The notes beneath the pieces were generated by a model. The model searched no databases. It was given only the letters and a program-made list of their open reading frames with translations, and had not been told where the DNA came from. A program made the translations under genes and the position numbers. A stretch of 64,000 nucleotides of DNA from Ampullaceana balthica (lineage: Eukaryota; Mollusca; Gastropoda; Lymnaeidae). The DNA lies in NCBI GenBank assembly GCA_944989445.1, contig CALYLW010001382.1, positions 62,001 through 126,000 of the forward strand, given 5' to 3'. Shown here in pieces: positions 9,970 through 22,096 of the stretch; within the stretch, counting starts at the first letter, position 1, and each line of letters begins with the position of its first letter.

Positions 9970-11665
9970 TTTAATATAGAACTGGAAGGGGTGCTGACTT
10001 GACAATAATGAAAACGTTTATTTCAATTCCTACAAAAGTGTATATTAAATTGTATATACGATTAACTGTTGATACTTTAATAATTTTTTTATCCAGTAAT
10101 ATAGTTTACTTCAAAGTATTCATGCAAAATAAATAGTTCTTTGTTATTCATATTTGTAAATAGTTACTCTCCAACACCAGAGTGACCTCTATCATGTCTT
10201 TATAGACTTTAAAAAAGCGATCGACAGAGTGTGGCATGCGGCACTGTGGGCAACTATGCAAAAATTCAACATAAATGCAAACCTCATTGAGGTGATCAAG
10301 AACCTTTACAACAGAGCAACCAGCGCAGTACTCTTCAACAGAAAGCTGGGAGATTGATTCAAGACCTTTGTTGGTGTCAGACAAGGATGTCTACTTTCCC
10401 CCATCTTCTTCAACGTCTTCCTTGAAATGATCATGACAGATGTGCTAGAAGACCATGTCGGAACAGTCAGCATCGGAGGGAGAAGTATAACCAACCTACG
10501 CTTCGCCGATGACATTGACGGCCTAGCTGGTAGCGAGGACGAACTAAAAGAATTCATCGCAAAGCTAGAGAAAACAACAAACGCGTATGGCATGGAAATC
10601 AATGCAGAAAAGACCAAGGTCATGGCAAATAGTAAATTCACAAGTGAGATTTGGATAAACGGGCAAAAACTCGAAGAAGTTTCCACCTTCAAATAACTAG
10701 GGGCCATAATATCTGACAAAGCCACACAGGCCATAAATTCTTCCCAGAGTAGCCCAAACAATGGCAGCATTGAGTAAATTAAAGCACATCTGGCAAAGTA
10801 AGAAGCTCTCCCTGAGAACAAAAATCCGGCTAATGTGCTCTCTGGTGATGTCGGTCTTTTTGTATGGTTGTGAGGCTTGGACTCTCATTGCAGACCTCCA
10901 AATAAGAATCAATGCGCTGGAGATGAGATTTTTCAGAAATATATTTTAACATCTTCTACACAGCGCACATCACAAATGAAGCGGTCCGCAACACAATAAG
11001 TACTGTCATTGGCCCCTACGAGGACCTATTCACATCAATTAAGAAGAGGAAACTACGGTGGTACGGACACGTGACAAGAACTAGAGGTCTCGCAAAAATT
11101 ATATTGCAAGTCACAGTCCAGTGAGGAAGGAAAAGAGGCAGACAAAAGAAGAGATGGGAGGACGATATCAAAGAGTGGACCAGCCTGTCATTCAGCCACT
11201 CTCAAAGGGCTGCACAGGACCGGGACAAATTGCGTGTGTTAGTGAGCAGTTCACGATGGTGCCCCAACGACCCAACAACGGGCTAAGGGATAGTTCTAGT
11301 TCAAGTTCAAATAGTTAAATTTTTCGTTTACATGTTTTTGATACATGTGGTGGTAATAATGTATTGACCAATGGGCGCATAAACTGATCAGTTATAATAG
11401 ATCTTCAAAAGGTGTTGACTTGACAATAATAAAAACGTGTATGTGAATTACTTAATCGTGTATAGTAAATTGTAAATATGATAAACAGTTGATAATTTAA
11501 TATTTTCTGTTATCCTGTGACAAACTTTGCTTACTACGGTTCAAGCAAAATAAATAGTTCTTTGTTATTAACATGTGTAGAAATTACATTTTATTTTTAC
11601 ATGTTTTCGGTAATGTTGTGCTAATAATGTATGGACAAATGGGCGAATAAACTGACAAGTCATAA
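9970..11665 (+). repeat. Tandem direct repeat, first copy split by a LINE
   Basis: A ~260-bp unit (landmarks GTGCTGACTTGACAATAATG, AAATAGTTCTTTGTTATT, GGGCGAATAAACTGA) occurs at 9985-10166 plus 11309-11395, and again intact at 11405-11665. The first copy is interrupted exactly by the LINE at 10167-11308. Confidence 0.7.
10167..11308 (+). mobile_element. 5'-truncated non-LTR retrotransposon with TSD
   Basis: Broken frames encode reverse transcriptase landmarks in order: DFKKAIDRVWH, then VRQGCLLSPIFF, then the catalytic FADDIDGLAG, then NAEKTKVM. The C-terminal region has KRKLRWYGHVTR and RQKKRWEDDIKEW. It is flanked by a 9-bp duplication AAATAGTTA (10158-10166 and 11309-11317), so it is a real insertion. 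Several stops show it is dead. The clade is not assigned. Confidence 0.85.
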
Positions 11666-12914
11666 TCATCAATGAAGCTTAAACTGCTTCAAATCACAGA
11701 TTTGCTTGATGTGGATCAGATTAAAGTCACATAATTTATTTTTAACTCACTGTGTTGTATTATTGGTGCACTGATAATGGGTGCGAACTATTAAATGCCG
11801 CAAGTTAACGTCCGGCTGACTCCTCAGCAATATTTGTAAACACTTCGAACTTCAAACTTCTTTGCTGCAGTATCAGTGTATGATGTGTGTAATTCACTAT
11901 GCATATACTATTATCATGATTATATTATTATTAATCATGCAATCTTATATAACACGAGCCCTAGGCTTGGAGGTTTTCTCTTAACACATATTTTAGTATA
12001 TATAATCAAAATATATACTTTGCTATGTCCGTTCATAACGCTAGATTTAAAAGCACACCGCTAAAAAAAAATACCCTTGAATAAAATACAGCAAAAAATA
12101 AAACAATAAAAAAAAACTATATTTTCAAACTTCCGCATAAAATTGTTCAATATGGAAAAGATATTTAATTTTTTTTCTCTTTTGGTCTCTACATTTTCTG
12201 ATTATTTACTATGCGGCTTTCAGGCAAAAGGGACAATTACAAAAACTGAAATATATCCATTTTGAAAACGTCCTTAATTTTTAACGGGTAATACGCTAGT
12301 AAACAATATTTCAGCTGAAAATGCTTTTTATTGAATAATATTATCCTATTATATAAATGAAAAGATATTATAATCTTCAACGTAAGTTTTTTCAGGTTAA
12401 GATAATACTTTAACTTTTATCATCGTTTTGTTAAGTTAAACGAAATAAATTTCTATATTTAAACTGAAATCTAATACGTTCTAATATATTTTTAATTAAT
12501 AAAAATATTTTTAAAATTAATATTTAGAGCCTCGAATAACATTCAAATCGCTCAATTGAAAATAAAAAAAATATATATAAACAAAAAACTGCAAATTTTG
12601 TAAATTATAAGTGCAATTTATATTTTCTTATTATTATATACTATTTTAAAGACGCACATATATTTTAGAACACATTATGCTTCATAGCCTAATCCGTGGT
12701 TTATGTGTAAAAGAGTTTGAAATTTTAATAGTCTGTTGGTTTTCCACGTTTGCTCATGCTAGAATTAAAGACAGGAAGAATGCGAAAATATTTTTGTTTG
12801 TTTTTGGATACGGAGTAATAAAGTTGTTTTTCTTTCTTTAATTTAAATGTCTATCTGAGTGTACTACTTCATTACTGTTTCGTATAATTTTTCAGGTTAG
12901 AATTAGCTGCCTTG
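11666..12914. other. Copy B intron 2, AT-rich, nothing identified
   Basis: No credible ORF or repeat end seen. Confidence 0.5.
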
Positions 12915-13140
12915 TGTATAATATCCACTTCACACTTGAAATCTATTATTTATAGGTTTTGGCACTTGACTACTGGAGCTATTTGTTGTAAATTTAATTT
13001 TAAATGTTCTTCGGTAATAAATCTGGCAGCTTCTATTCGAATTTGTTTTAGTTTAACTTTATTTTCTTTGGTGGATGAGTCCCAAAATGAAGATGCATAT
13101 TCTAGTATATGTCTGACCAATGTTAGGTAGCACCTTAGTT
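12915..13140 (-). mobile_element. LINE fragment, reverse transcriptase thumb region
   Basis: On the minus strand it reads LTLVRHILEYASSFWD, then KVKLKQIRIEAARFITEE. This is the pattern of the C-terminal RT region of CR1/Jockey-type LINEs. It is short and without ends. Confidence 0.65.
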
Positions 13141-14177
13141 AATGTGCTTAATACATTCATAGTTAAATTAAACTTTTATAAGGCTTAACATTTTTTTATG
13201 GATTCTAACACTTATAAATTCATTTAAAAAACATCGTGATTCAATGGTAGATATTTAATGTAAATTTGTTAGTCAAGAGTACGTCGGCAGGCCACATTAG
13301 GACATAAACACAAGAAATAATTCGCTTCGTTATTCGAGAGGATTTCTATAAAAATAACTTAGGTTTGGTCGGTGACTAATTTTTCGAGCATTCAATATTT
13401 AATCAAATATGATCGGGTGAATTTCCATTGGTCCATTCATAATTAGTGCCAGAGCGCTGAAACCACATTTGTGGTTAGTAATCCGATACAAATGTTAACA
13501 TAAGGAAATCAATTTTTTTATAAGATGTTAAGTGTGTGTGGCATAATTTAAATCGATCTTTGGGGATCCTTACAAAACGATTGACGTTAATATTTAATTG
13601 TATGAAAACGCTAAAGAAGAGTGAAAGTCCATCTTGTGTCACCACCACTGTTTGGTGTTTAGCCTATGTTTAACCGTCATTTTTATTTGCCCTCTACCTT
13701 AATTAAAAAATGCAATATTTTATGCAAGTTAAAAAAAAAGATAAGTTTAGTTAAAGATTGCGGATAATAGCCGCCACTCCCCACCCCCCTCAAAAAAAAT
13801 ATTAAAAATCCCACATTCGCCTGAGCTGACACTTTCATAAATGCCCCGACATGTGAGTCTAGAACGTTGGACGCGAGAGGATCACTTTTTAATATTTAGC
13901 TGTGTTTATAAAAGTCATTAAAAAACTAGTTATGGTGCCTTTGCAAAAAGTATCATCTCGTATAATACTGTAATATATATTGTATCAGTTTTGTAATTTC
14001 TGAGAGCGTTTGTTTGTATAGTTTAGCAAACAAATTCAATTTATTTTTAACGCTAAAAGCAACAAAAAAATAATTTGCTAATGGAGAAACGAATCTGACC
14101 ATGTCAAACGTTTACTTCACTAGAAACAATCACAAATTCGTTTCTAGCCACATCTTTATATATCTTCAATTTTCCAG
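13141..14177. other. Copy B intron 2 remainder, nothing identified
   Basis: AT-rich intron DNA without recognisable coding content or repeat ends. Confidence 0.45.
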
Positions 14178-14268
14178 GACGCTTGCATTTCCCAAGATGG
14201 AACTCTAACAGATCCGACAACTGAAACATTTGTAATCCAAGGCTTCCAATTTCTTAACATTTTAATGA
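14178..14268 (+). CDS. Copy B exon 3: CTLD1 middle (3' end uncertain)
   Basis: Acceptor TTTTCCAG. It starts in phase 0 and encodes DACISQDGTLTDPTTE, the CTLD alpha-helix segment, like copy C exon 3. No good donor is visible; the 3' boundary is set by alignment only. Confidence 0.65.
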
Positions 14269-15224
14269 ATGTTATTGACAATAATGTTTCCTTTCATTTC
14301 CTAAGACAAACCCTGCTCTGTTATTTAGTTGATTATCAAAAAACGTTACTTGATAAGAATCATCTTGAGCCTTTTTTAAATTAATATTTGTGTATGACCT
14401 ATAATTAAAGAAATAATAATTGATTCAAGAGTCTTTGTAGGAATAAAAAAAATGTATTTATACTTTGCTGATGAGTTCCTTATTTTCTTATAAAACTTTA
14501 AAATTGTATATTCTGTATATAAAGCATTGTTCTATTTTCATGTCCACAACTATGTATTAACTTAGTTTTTTTCTTCTTTTTTATCGTTCCTTAACTATTT
14601 TAAGACCAACTAAATTTAGGTACCATGTCACACAAGTTTCAAAAATAAAATATGTGGTCATACACACAGTTTAATTTTCGTTATCTTTATATATTTCTCA
14701 CTATTTTTAGGGGTTTAAATGGATCATTGATTTTTAAGTAAATAGAATCAAAAGAGAAGGGATACGATTAACAAGCCTTCCATCACACTGTATCACTCCT
14801 TACATACATATATATGGTGTGTTCTCATAAAAGTAATTAATATTTTTATCATTTTTCATTTGCTTTAAAAAGCCACATACAACAGAATGAAAAATAAAGT
14901 ATCCTTTCATTACACATGTAAGAATGGAAATATTTTTATTAGATTGAATTTGCAAACAGTATACGATTAAAAAAGGCTAAAGAAATTTATCGGAACATAC
15001 ATAATTTTTTTTCTCATTTGTTTTCGTTTTCTTAAATTTGTATTTATATATTCAGTAACTGGATTATTTTTATTTATTTTGTACTGCTTTTAATGGAGCT
15101 CTAAAATCTTAACTAAAAATACCTTAACAGAAATTAGTACTGTTACAAAAAAAAAGTATTATGATTGTTAATGTTTATTTACATAACCATGAATATTCTC
15201 ATCATCCGCCATCATTTGTTTCAG

Positions 15225-15412
15225 AATTTGATTGGTAGGTCGAGCGAGTTTATAGTGCCAACCAACAGATATGGCTATCAAGCAGTACTGAAGTACAGAG
15301 ACCACAGTTGGAAAACAACACTCTATGTCAATACATCTCAGCCTCCAACACAAAGATCGAAATACCGAGCATGACGAATGCTACTTGTGACCAAAGAAAG
15401 CATTTGATCTGC
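15225..15412 (+). CDS. Copy B exon 4: CTLD1 C-terminal half, with stop codon
   Basis: Acceptor TTTGTTTCAG, donor TGC|GTAAGA. It encodes the W-rich and cysteine part of CTLD1 (NNTLCQYISASNTKI, then CDQRKHLIC). TAG at 15236-15238 interrupts the frame right after FDW, where copy C has leucine. The exon leaves in phase 0 instead of phase 1 because 7 nt are missing before the donor. Confidence 0.8.
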
Positions 15413-16354
15413 GTAAGATTTAAGTGATGACTCTACCCAAACCACATTTTTTGCAGTCGCTAATTGTTTTTAACTTTCACTTGAAATTAAAGGTTTATGA
15501 TCCTTAAACTGTTGTATTGTGGAAGTAGTAAAGGAAAAAATCCAATTTGGAAGTTCGGACAGGGCGGATGAGCGTTTACTCCATGTGTTAACCGCACCGT
15601 GTTATACCAACCCTAGTTATGCCAGTGGTTTATTATATTTTAATTTTAGTGTGGGAGATATGCTTGCCTTTTTATTAATAGAGGAAATACTTTATTTCTA
15701 ACAGCTTTACTTTGATAAACGGTTAAAATATTAAGGTATAGACTGTTTGATTCCTGCTAATCCAAAGCGCATCTTAACTACAAACATATTGTTGATGATA
15801 ATGGCAGTGATTGTTTGCTGTTAATTCAAGAATGCCCTAATAATAATACAAAATTATATAAATAATTAAGAGAATATAGCACTCAATGTTTGTTCACATA
15901 AAACTAATCAATTTGAAATATTTCAAATTCAGTTTGGGAAATAGCTTATTTTTCTTCATCCCGCCCCAATCAAAATTTCGAAAGGAGGTTTTAAATTATC
16001 CAAAAGATTTTAATATTCAACTCAAGGAACATGGATCCCCAAAGTGACTACGTTATTTTAAGCAATCAGTTCTGAAAGTTCTCAGAGTTGATGGATGTAA
16101 GAGTAAGTCCCTTGACGTGAGCTGTTTTGAATCGGAAGCTCCAAAATTATCAAACTTTCTTCGAAAAATTTTAAAAGAGTGTAGCAAAAAACACAAATTT
16201 CAAAAAAGAAAATGTGAAGATATTTTTATTAGTGATATTTTTTGAAAATCAGAAAGCAACGATCATAGTAGTCTAGCATGGACAACGTTGGTGCTAAAAA
16301 ATAAAGCCATCAGAATTATCATATAATTAGTTATCTTTTTTTTTCTTTTAAGAG
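15413..16354. other. Copy B intron 4, nothing identified
   Basis: No convincing coding sequence or repeat was seen. The open frame at 15519-15701 has no match within the array. Confidence 0.45.
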
Positions 16355-16458
16355 ACGTAGGAAATCCCTGCAAGATATTTAATATGCCTGATGGGGAAAT
16401 ATATGACGGATTTTGTTATTATTTTAAACAGAATGTAGAGCATTGGGACCAAGCGACG
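16355..16458 (+). CDS. Copy B exon 5: CTLD2 start
   Basis: Encodes DVGNPCKIFNMPDGEIYDGFCYYF, the C...G.CY opening of a second CTLD, aligned with copy C exon 5 (36895-36998) and equal in length (104 nt). The donor GTTGGT is much weaker than the GTAAGT in copy C. Confidence 0.75.
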
Positions 16459-17153
16459 GTTGGTTTTACAGCTGCACTTTAGGTCCCAGATTAAATAAAC
16501 CGACCGCCTTCTGTAATATATTAGACAAGACTTAAACAATAGATATACGTATCTCGCAATAATGTAAGCAGCGTACGTAATTATGTGACAAGTTGGACAA
16601 TGGTCGCCCGTGTGAAATTCCTGAATCTTGAACTATCTTTAAAAATCATGCACGATTGTTTTGGATGCGTTAGATAATGAATACCAAATTATATGTTTTA
16701 AGAATGTATTCATTTTTACTTAACGGAGATTTTTATATGCTGATTGCAACGAAATTATCATATAAGCTGATGATAAAAATTGACAATTAAAGTAATAATG
16801 TAAAACATGTGTGATGGTATAGAGGGTGGGTGTGAGATAAGAATAATAGACACCCTTAAAGATTCCGTAAGACTTGAATGCATTTTTCGAAAATTAACTT
16901 AAGTAGTTTGCAACTGACACATTGCTGAATCATAGCTCGGTTGATTATTTCTAAAAAGCATTATTTAAACAACACAAATCATGGAGGAACTCGATTTCCT
17001 TTAAATTTGAGGACATCTTTTTACAACATAATTTCTTTCCTCGACAAGGGGAGGCAAATGGAATAAAAACCACAATTTATAGTTGTTTAAAAATGGTTTT
17101 TTAAAATGTTTGGCGGGCGGGAGTAGTACGTTCGTTTCTAACTTGTTTCTAAT

Positions 17154-17405
17154 GGGGACGCGGTGGTCGAGTGTCAGTGCACTGGACTGTCGTACCGATG
17201 GTCACTTTCGAATCCGTCTGCGTCCCTGAGTCACCCCGCTCCGAATGGGTACCTAACACTACATGTAGTTAGGCGGCTGGGTAATGCGTGGAACCCACAA
17301 AGCCGTGGCCTGTGAACGCTGCTTCACTTGCCTAACAGATCATCTGTCCTGGTCTGTGTACGCAACTATCTTCTGCATAGAAGGAGCGTCTGTATAGATA
17401 AGACA
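17154..17405 (+). mobile_element. tRNA-derived SINE
   Basis: The head has an A-box-like GGTGGTCGAGTGTCAG and a B-box-like TTTCGAATCCG. The body contains CCCCGCTCCGAATGGGTACC and GCGGCTGGGTAATG, shared with the fragment at 6800-6950. Confidence 0.7.
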
Positions 17406-17622
17406 ACTTACTTTAATATGCCATGTGCATTTTTATGACTTTACATCTAAAAAGCATTGTAACCTCTGACAATATCAAGAGTCTTAATAAAATACCATAC
17501 ATAAGACTTTAATCAAAATCATTAACAAACTTTTCGATTTTGTAATCACGACATTCATCTACAGATTTCTAAAAACGTATAAGTAACTCTGAATGACGCA
17601 ATGAACCTTATTTTTTTCTCAG

Positions 17623-17713
17623 GAATTTTGTAAAGCATTGGATGCAAATCTTGCCGAGTTCAGTAAAATGGAAACTTATGAATATTTTAAGAGACGATAT
17701 TGCGACCTTTCAG
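17623..17713 (+). CDS. Copy B exon 6: CTLD2 middle
   Basis: Acceptor TTTCTCAG, donor CAG|GTAATT; 91 nt, phase 0 to 1. It encodes EFCKALDANLAEF, a textbook CTLD helix with C..L.A.LAE. This exon is intact here but frame-damaged in copy C. Confidence 0.85.
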
Positions 17714-18395
17714 GTAATTTAGAGAGGCTTGCTTTTTTAAAATATCGGGATCTGTTTAATGTAATTTTTTCCAGAACACTGATATTTTCAATTATCTAGT
17801 CTAGCTTTTTGTAAAGGGGAACTTTCATGTAATTAAGTCTAGATTTCTTTTTTTTTAAATATTGGTATTTTCAGGGATTTTTGTATAGTTTTCTTTTTAG
17901 GCTACAGATGTTATCTTATCAAAGAAGGGAACATAATGATTGCATTCCTAGACACGCATTAGAAGCGCAGCATGAAGGGACTCACACATAAAATGTCGTA
18001 AAGGTTAATCCAGATTGTCATATCTGGTGTATAAGGAGATATATTAGGTTAGGAAATAAAAGGTGGTTAATGGGATTGATAGCTATTACCCGAGCACCTT
18101 CGATTTGAACTCAATATTTATAGCATTCCTGATTGTTAAAGGGTACTCTTTACAAGGTTGCACTTAAGTGCAATGTATTAAAGTGTAACACTTATAGAAA
18201 TATTTTAAAGGATTTCTCTTTTTTTAAATTTTGCTACTCATTTCTCAAGTACCAATGAGCTTATTTCAATGTCATCTTTTGTCTATAATAGTGGATAAGA
18301 GTAGGACGCAATGATCTTTTGTACTGAATAAAAGATAAGATCTTTCATTTAGTAATATAATATTAAGTTCAATTTTTTTCTTATATATATTTAGG

Positions 18396-18480
18396 GCTGT
18401 TAACGATTAATTTAAATTTAATCGTTAACCTTTGAAAAATTAACAATTAATTCATCGTTAATTTCGATTAAAGCCAAAAA
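18396..18480. repeat. Palindromic AT-rich repeat end
   Basis: GGGCTGTTAACGATTAATTT is followed by AAATTTAATCGTTAAC, a near-perfect palindrome of ~31 bp. It may be the end of a hAT-type MITE. The other end was not found. Confidence 0.35.
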
Positions 18481-18648
18481 TTGAAATTTATGGTGTAATA
18501 AGTAACATTTATTAAACGTACTTGTCCAAAATCGAAATAACACTGGAATGTTTTCTTTACAGTATGACATCTTTAAACCAACAACACAAACATACAAGTG
18601 TAAACAGACATGTATGGAGACATATTAAAATTTGTTTCGTCATTTCAG

Positions 18649-18875
18649 AAATTAGTGTAAACACCTTCTAATACACTGACATTCACGAAAGACTATGGAA
18701 TAATTCTAGTGCATAATGACAATTTGATTACATTTTACCTTTAGACCTGTGGCGTGGCGAAGATTTATCTCTACAATTCAAAGTTTTCCCCAGCAACGAA
18801 CTTCAACTGTAGGGCGAACCAGCCTGTGTTGTGTAATGTTACAAGAGATTGGTACTACGAAATTGAGTTGTTAAT
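18649..18875 (+). CDS. Copy B exon 7: CTLD2 insert, part 1 (broken)
   Basis: Acceptor ATTTCAG, donor AAT|GTAAGT. By alignment with copy C exon 7 it encodes NTLTFTKDYG, then TCGVAKIYLYNS, then QPVLCNVTRDWYYEIEL. It needs a frame change near its 5' end and has TAG in place of the lysine codon before TCGVAK. Length 227 nt is out of phase for the insert. Confidence 0.7.
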
Positions 18876-19358
18876 GTAAGTTAAAAGAAATTATTGCACA
18901 ACATGATTCATCTTTCTTTAGCACAATTTTAGATACATATCGCTAAAATATGCAACGATTATGTCAGAAAATGTAGAAATGTGTAGAAATATTATTTATT
19001 CTTTTATTCGTATCCAAGACATTTGGGTTTATATAATAAATAACGAATAAAAACAATTTCTGAATCTTTAAGATGTGACCATTTTCCGACACTGAATTTG
19101 AAGGAAATGTAAATAAAAATGGTAAAACTGAAAAAAAATCATTTTTACGTCTATTTTTTGGTGAGATTCTTTATCCGCGAAAAATGTTAAGTAATTATAT
19201 ATTACTTAAAATCGCACAGGCATTGTTAAGTTAATATATTTATGTTCAGCTCTCTCATTTCACTAAGATTTCATACGATTTTTAAAAGATTTTTAAAATT
19301 AAAATTCCAATTTTTTAAGAAAAAATATAAATTCTTAATCATTTTTGTGTATATACAG

Positions 19359-19458
19359 TGGGGAAAAAGGCACAATGCAAATGATGATGTGTTTACCAGA
19401 CGTAATGGTTTGCTATTTTATTCGCAACATCTCAAATACGACATAGAACTGCAATAAG
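19359..19458 (+). CDS. Copy B exon 8: CTLD2 insert, part 2 (broken)
   Basis: Acceptor TATACAG, donor AAG|GTAAAT; 100 nt, phase 2 to 0, as copy C exon 8. It starts GEKGTMQ and ends NCNK, aligning with GRNIDIT and DCTK of copy C. It contains an in-frame TAG close to its end. Confidence 0.6.
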
Positions 19459-19495
19459 GTAAATTATTATCTCTTACTTTAACAATATAATCATG

Positions 19496-19594
19496 CAAGG
19501 TAATATTCCATGTAAAGCGCTGTGAGCCCGGTTCTTTACTTGGATACAGGGCTATATAAATTATCAATTATTATTATTATTATTATTATTATAT
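19496..19594 (+). mobile_element. 3' tail of an L2-like LINE
   Basis: CATGTAAAGCGCTGTGAGCC, GGCTATATAAAT and an (ATT)n tail. The same tail follows the coding LINE remnant at 33288-33665. Confidence 0.6.
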
Positions 19595-19945
19595 CTTTAT
19601 ACAGAGGGTAATGATTTGACGTAACGTCAAGACTACTATGTATCTTATTATTTTTCTTTAACAAGATTGAAATGTATCATGTCTTTATTTTAACACATAC
19701 AATTTTTCTTCCATCAGGTCGAGTTTTTTTTTATTATTCACTACTTGATCCGTCGCTTTGAAATGATCTCAGTAAAAAGGATAAATTCAAAGAAACCATT
19801 TAGTGCTACTTTAAAAAAAAACAATTTTGCTAGAAACCTTCGTGGAATTGTGTTAAATCTTTTTTTATATCAAACGGATAAATAAAATAATATTTTAAAA
19901 GTGTATATACTTAATTAAGAATAAATAAAAAGAACTCGTAAAAAA

Positions 19946-20245
19946 CAAAGTTTTTAACTTTAATCCTTTATGTACGAGACATAACTAAAAGAAGTTCTTA
20001 TAATACGCAGCTCAATACAATCCAAAAATACAATATTTTAGTTATGTCTCGTAAAACGTGTTTAATATAATGCGCAACGATCGGGAATATGTTTATAAAA
20101 AGTATTGTCAATATAATACACACCGCGACACTCTATCTCAAAAATTTAACATGATACATAGAGATAAATAAAATAATCTAAAAATTCAATAATTTAATTA
20201 CGGTACATGCGATCGAGCTGAAATTTTGATACATAGTTGATCATC
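19946..20245 (-). mobile_element. MITE family copy (inverted)
   Basis: Reverse complement of the family found at 30274-31640 and 35817-36865: the end AATCCTTTATGTACGAGAC, internal AACGTGTTTAATATAATGCG and GTACATGCGATCGAGC. No coding capacity. Confidence 0.65.
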
Positions 20246-20419
20246 CAAATATACAATTACTATTCTGAAGAAATTTGCAATGATTGTCTACGAGAAACAC
20301 GACAGACATTAAAACTAACTAGATCTATATCATCTTAACACCCACTGATGAGTCTTCACCTCAAATGTTTGTTCTAATGTTTAATCAATTCACGCCAAGA
20401 TTTATCTTTTCATTTGCAG

Positions 20420-20573
20420 CGAGTTTTTGTTCAAGTGGACTTGTCCGGCTCACAAAATATATTAACTGTCGGACAAAGCGAATCGTCTGTGATGTTGAAA
20501 ATGATATATCTACGCAATATCAACGCCGTTGCTGTTTACACAGAAAACGTTACTGGCGTTTGGTACTTTCCGA
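20420..20573 (+). CDS. Copy B exon 9: CTLD2 insert, part 3
   Basis: Acceptor TTTGCAG, donor CGA|GTAAGT; 154 nt, phase 0 to 1. It encodes RVFVQVDLSGSQNILTVG and ends VYTENVTGVWYF, matching RIFIQVNEDG and MYTENATGVWYI in copy C exon 9. Open throughout in this frame. Confidence 0.75.
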
Positions 20574-20940
20574 GTAAGTAGAAACTTAGAAAGTATTGCA
20601 AAATTATAGAGAAGCTCAAGTTTTTAATGTATAGAATGTTTTTGAAAACTTTTATTCTTCTTTAAGCCTCACAAGGGCTTAAAACTGTAAGGCATGAACA
20701 AGTGTTTTCTATAGCCACCTTTTATTGATATTTATTTTGTATATTTGAAAAAAAAGTATGATCATTTGTTCCTTCATTAATTTTAAATTACTTTCCTTTG
20801 ATTACCTTCTTTAGTGTAACCGGAAACATTTATTGCACATGAAAGCAAACAACTAGTGCAAATAAAATACAATTTTTGAGTATTGTATTGTAATGGGAGA
20901 TACAGGTGTCTGTCAGTTTTCAAATAGCAATGCGAAGTTC

Positions 20941-21150
20941 ATGGGGCGCGGTGGTCTAGCGGTAGGTTGGGCTGCCGTACAGAGGCTATAGAGAGTCTCG
21001 GTTTCGAGCCTCGGTGCTCCCCAAGTTCACCTAGATCCCTATGGGTACCTGACATCGGTTGGGGAAAGTAAAGGCAGATGGGCATTGCGCTAGCCTTACA
21101 ATCCCTTGCTCGTAAGCCATGGCTCAATAAAATTAAGTCTGAAAAGGGGA
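20941..21150 (+). mobile_element. tRNA-derived SINE
   Basis: A tRNA-like head GGTGGTCTAGCGGTAGGTTG with B box GGTTTCGAGCC, then a body ending GCTAGCCTTACAATCCCTTG. Confidence 0.7.
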
Positions 21151-21320
21151 CTAGAAATACTTTACTAGTGCTTCAAAATGACTTTGCAACAATTGACAAT
21201 AGCATACACAGAGAATGTACAAGTAAAATAAAAATGGCATCTTGTTAATTTGAATATATTTTAAAAAATGAATAATGTTTTATGGGTAAGTTAAAAAGGA
21301 CCCCGTAATTTACAAATGTA

Positions 21321-21575
21321 TGGGGCATGTTGGTGAAGTGGCAGCGCGCTCGCCTGACGTATCTGGAGTTACGAGTCCAATTCTCCGTGATGGTTGGTGC
21401 TTGTTCCCGTGGCTAAAGGGCGTCCCAGCACCAAATTTACAATAATTGCACTAAAGCAAAGGCGGATGTGCATTGTGCTAGCCACACAATTTCTTCATTT
21501 GCTGTGGCTATAGAAAATTGTGATCGTTGCATCACATGCCCCATAAGCAATCATGGTCGGAAAAGGGAATAATTC
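21321..21575 (+). mobile_element. tRNA-derived SINE, related subfamily
   Basis: Head TGGTGAAGTGGCAGCGCG with B-box region TACGAGTCCAATTC. The body GCATTGTGCTAGCCACACAA and CATCACATGCCCCATA recurs in the SINE at 59970-60165. Confidence 0.7.
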
Positions 21576-21867
21576 TTTTTATTATTTGGATGCTATAAAA
21601 ATGTAACATAGTTATAATATTAAAATAATTTTCTTTTATTTAAAATAATCATGAGCCTAAGTTACTTATAATATGCATTTTTGGAAAGAAAAGAAAACTT
21701 TAAAAACATTTTTTATTTTAAATAAAAAGATATCACACAAATAATAATTAAAATGAAGATAAAAAGAAAAGAAAATGTATATGATGCTTAAGAAGTCATA
21801 TTTCAGTCAAGCAGCATACGAATTTTTTCTTTTCTGTTAAAAAAGATAAGTAACACATGTTAAACAG

Positions 21868-22096
21868 GATTCATGTACGAACCATTCGTATTTCTTGGGG
21901 CAAGAAATGACCCCACTTCAAAAAACTTCCAGTGGCTTACCAACAATGACAATGTCACATTCGATGACTGGCTACCTGGTGAACCAACCGAAACACATGA
22001 ATCTTATATGGGTTGGTGGGTTAACACAGATATTAATAAGAACGACTGGATTGATGGATATGACTTATAACACAGCCTGGCCTTTTTGTTATAAAA
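21868..22096 (+). CDS. Copy B exon 10: CTLD2 C-terminal half, frameshifted
   Basis: Acceptor TTAAACAG. It encodes FMYEPFVFLGARN, then NVTFDDWLPGEPTE, aligned with copy C exon 10. The frame breaks near 22065, where the aligned sequence continues as NTAWPFCYKK one frame over. The donor present in copy C (AAA|GTAAAT) is lost. Confidence 0.75.

Larger units (their letters stand above)
8254..22096 (+). pseudogene. Copy B: truncated lectin-like receptor pseudogene
   Basis: Ten exons can be aligned with copy C: signal peptide, CTLD1 (three exons), CTLD2 first half (two), the three-exon insert, and the CTLD2 second half. The locus is broken many times. There is a TAG in exon 4 (15236-15238) and a phase error between exons 4 and 5 from a 7-nt deletion. 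The exon 5 donor is weak (GTTGGT). Exon 7 has a frameshift and a TAG where copy C has a lysine codon, exon 8 has a TAG, and the last exon has a frameshift and no donor. The IgGFc-like, stalk and membrane exons are absent; copy B's 3' flank follows within 600 bp. A transcribed remnant could only make a short secreted CTLD fragment. Confidence 0.8.

Noticed and set aside
10306..10821. 171-codon minus-strand frame
   Set aside because: Shadow of the reverse transcriptase coding strand of the LINE at 10167-11308.
17154..17230. Functional tRNA gene
   Set aside because: A and B box-like sequences are present, but the acceptor stem and anticodon arm do not complete and the body matches other SINE copies. 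The same applies to the heads at 1990, 20941, 21321, 39640 and 59970.
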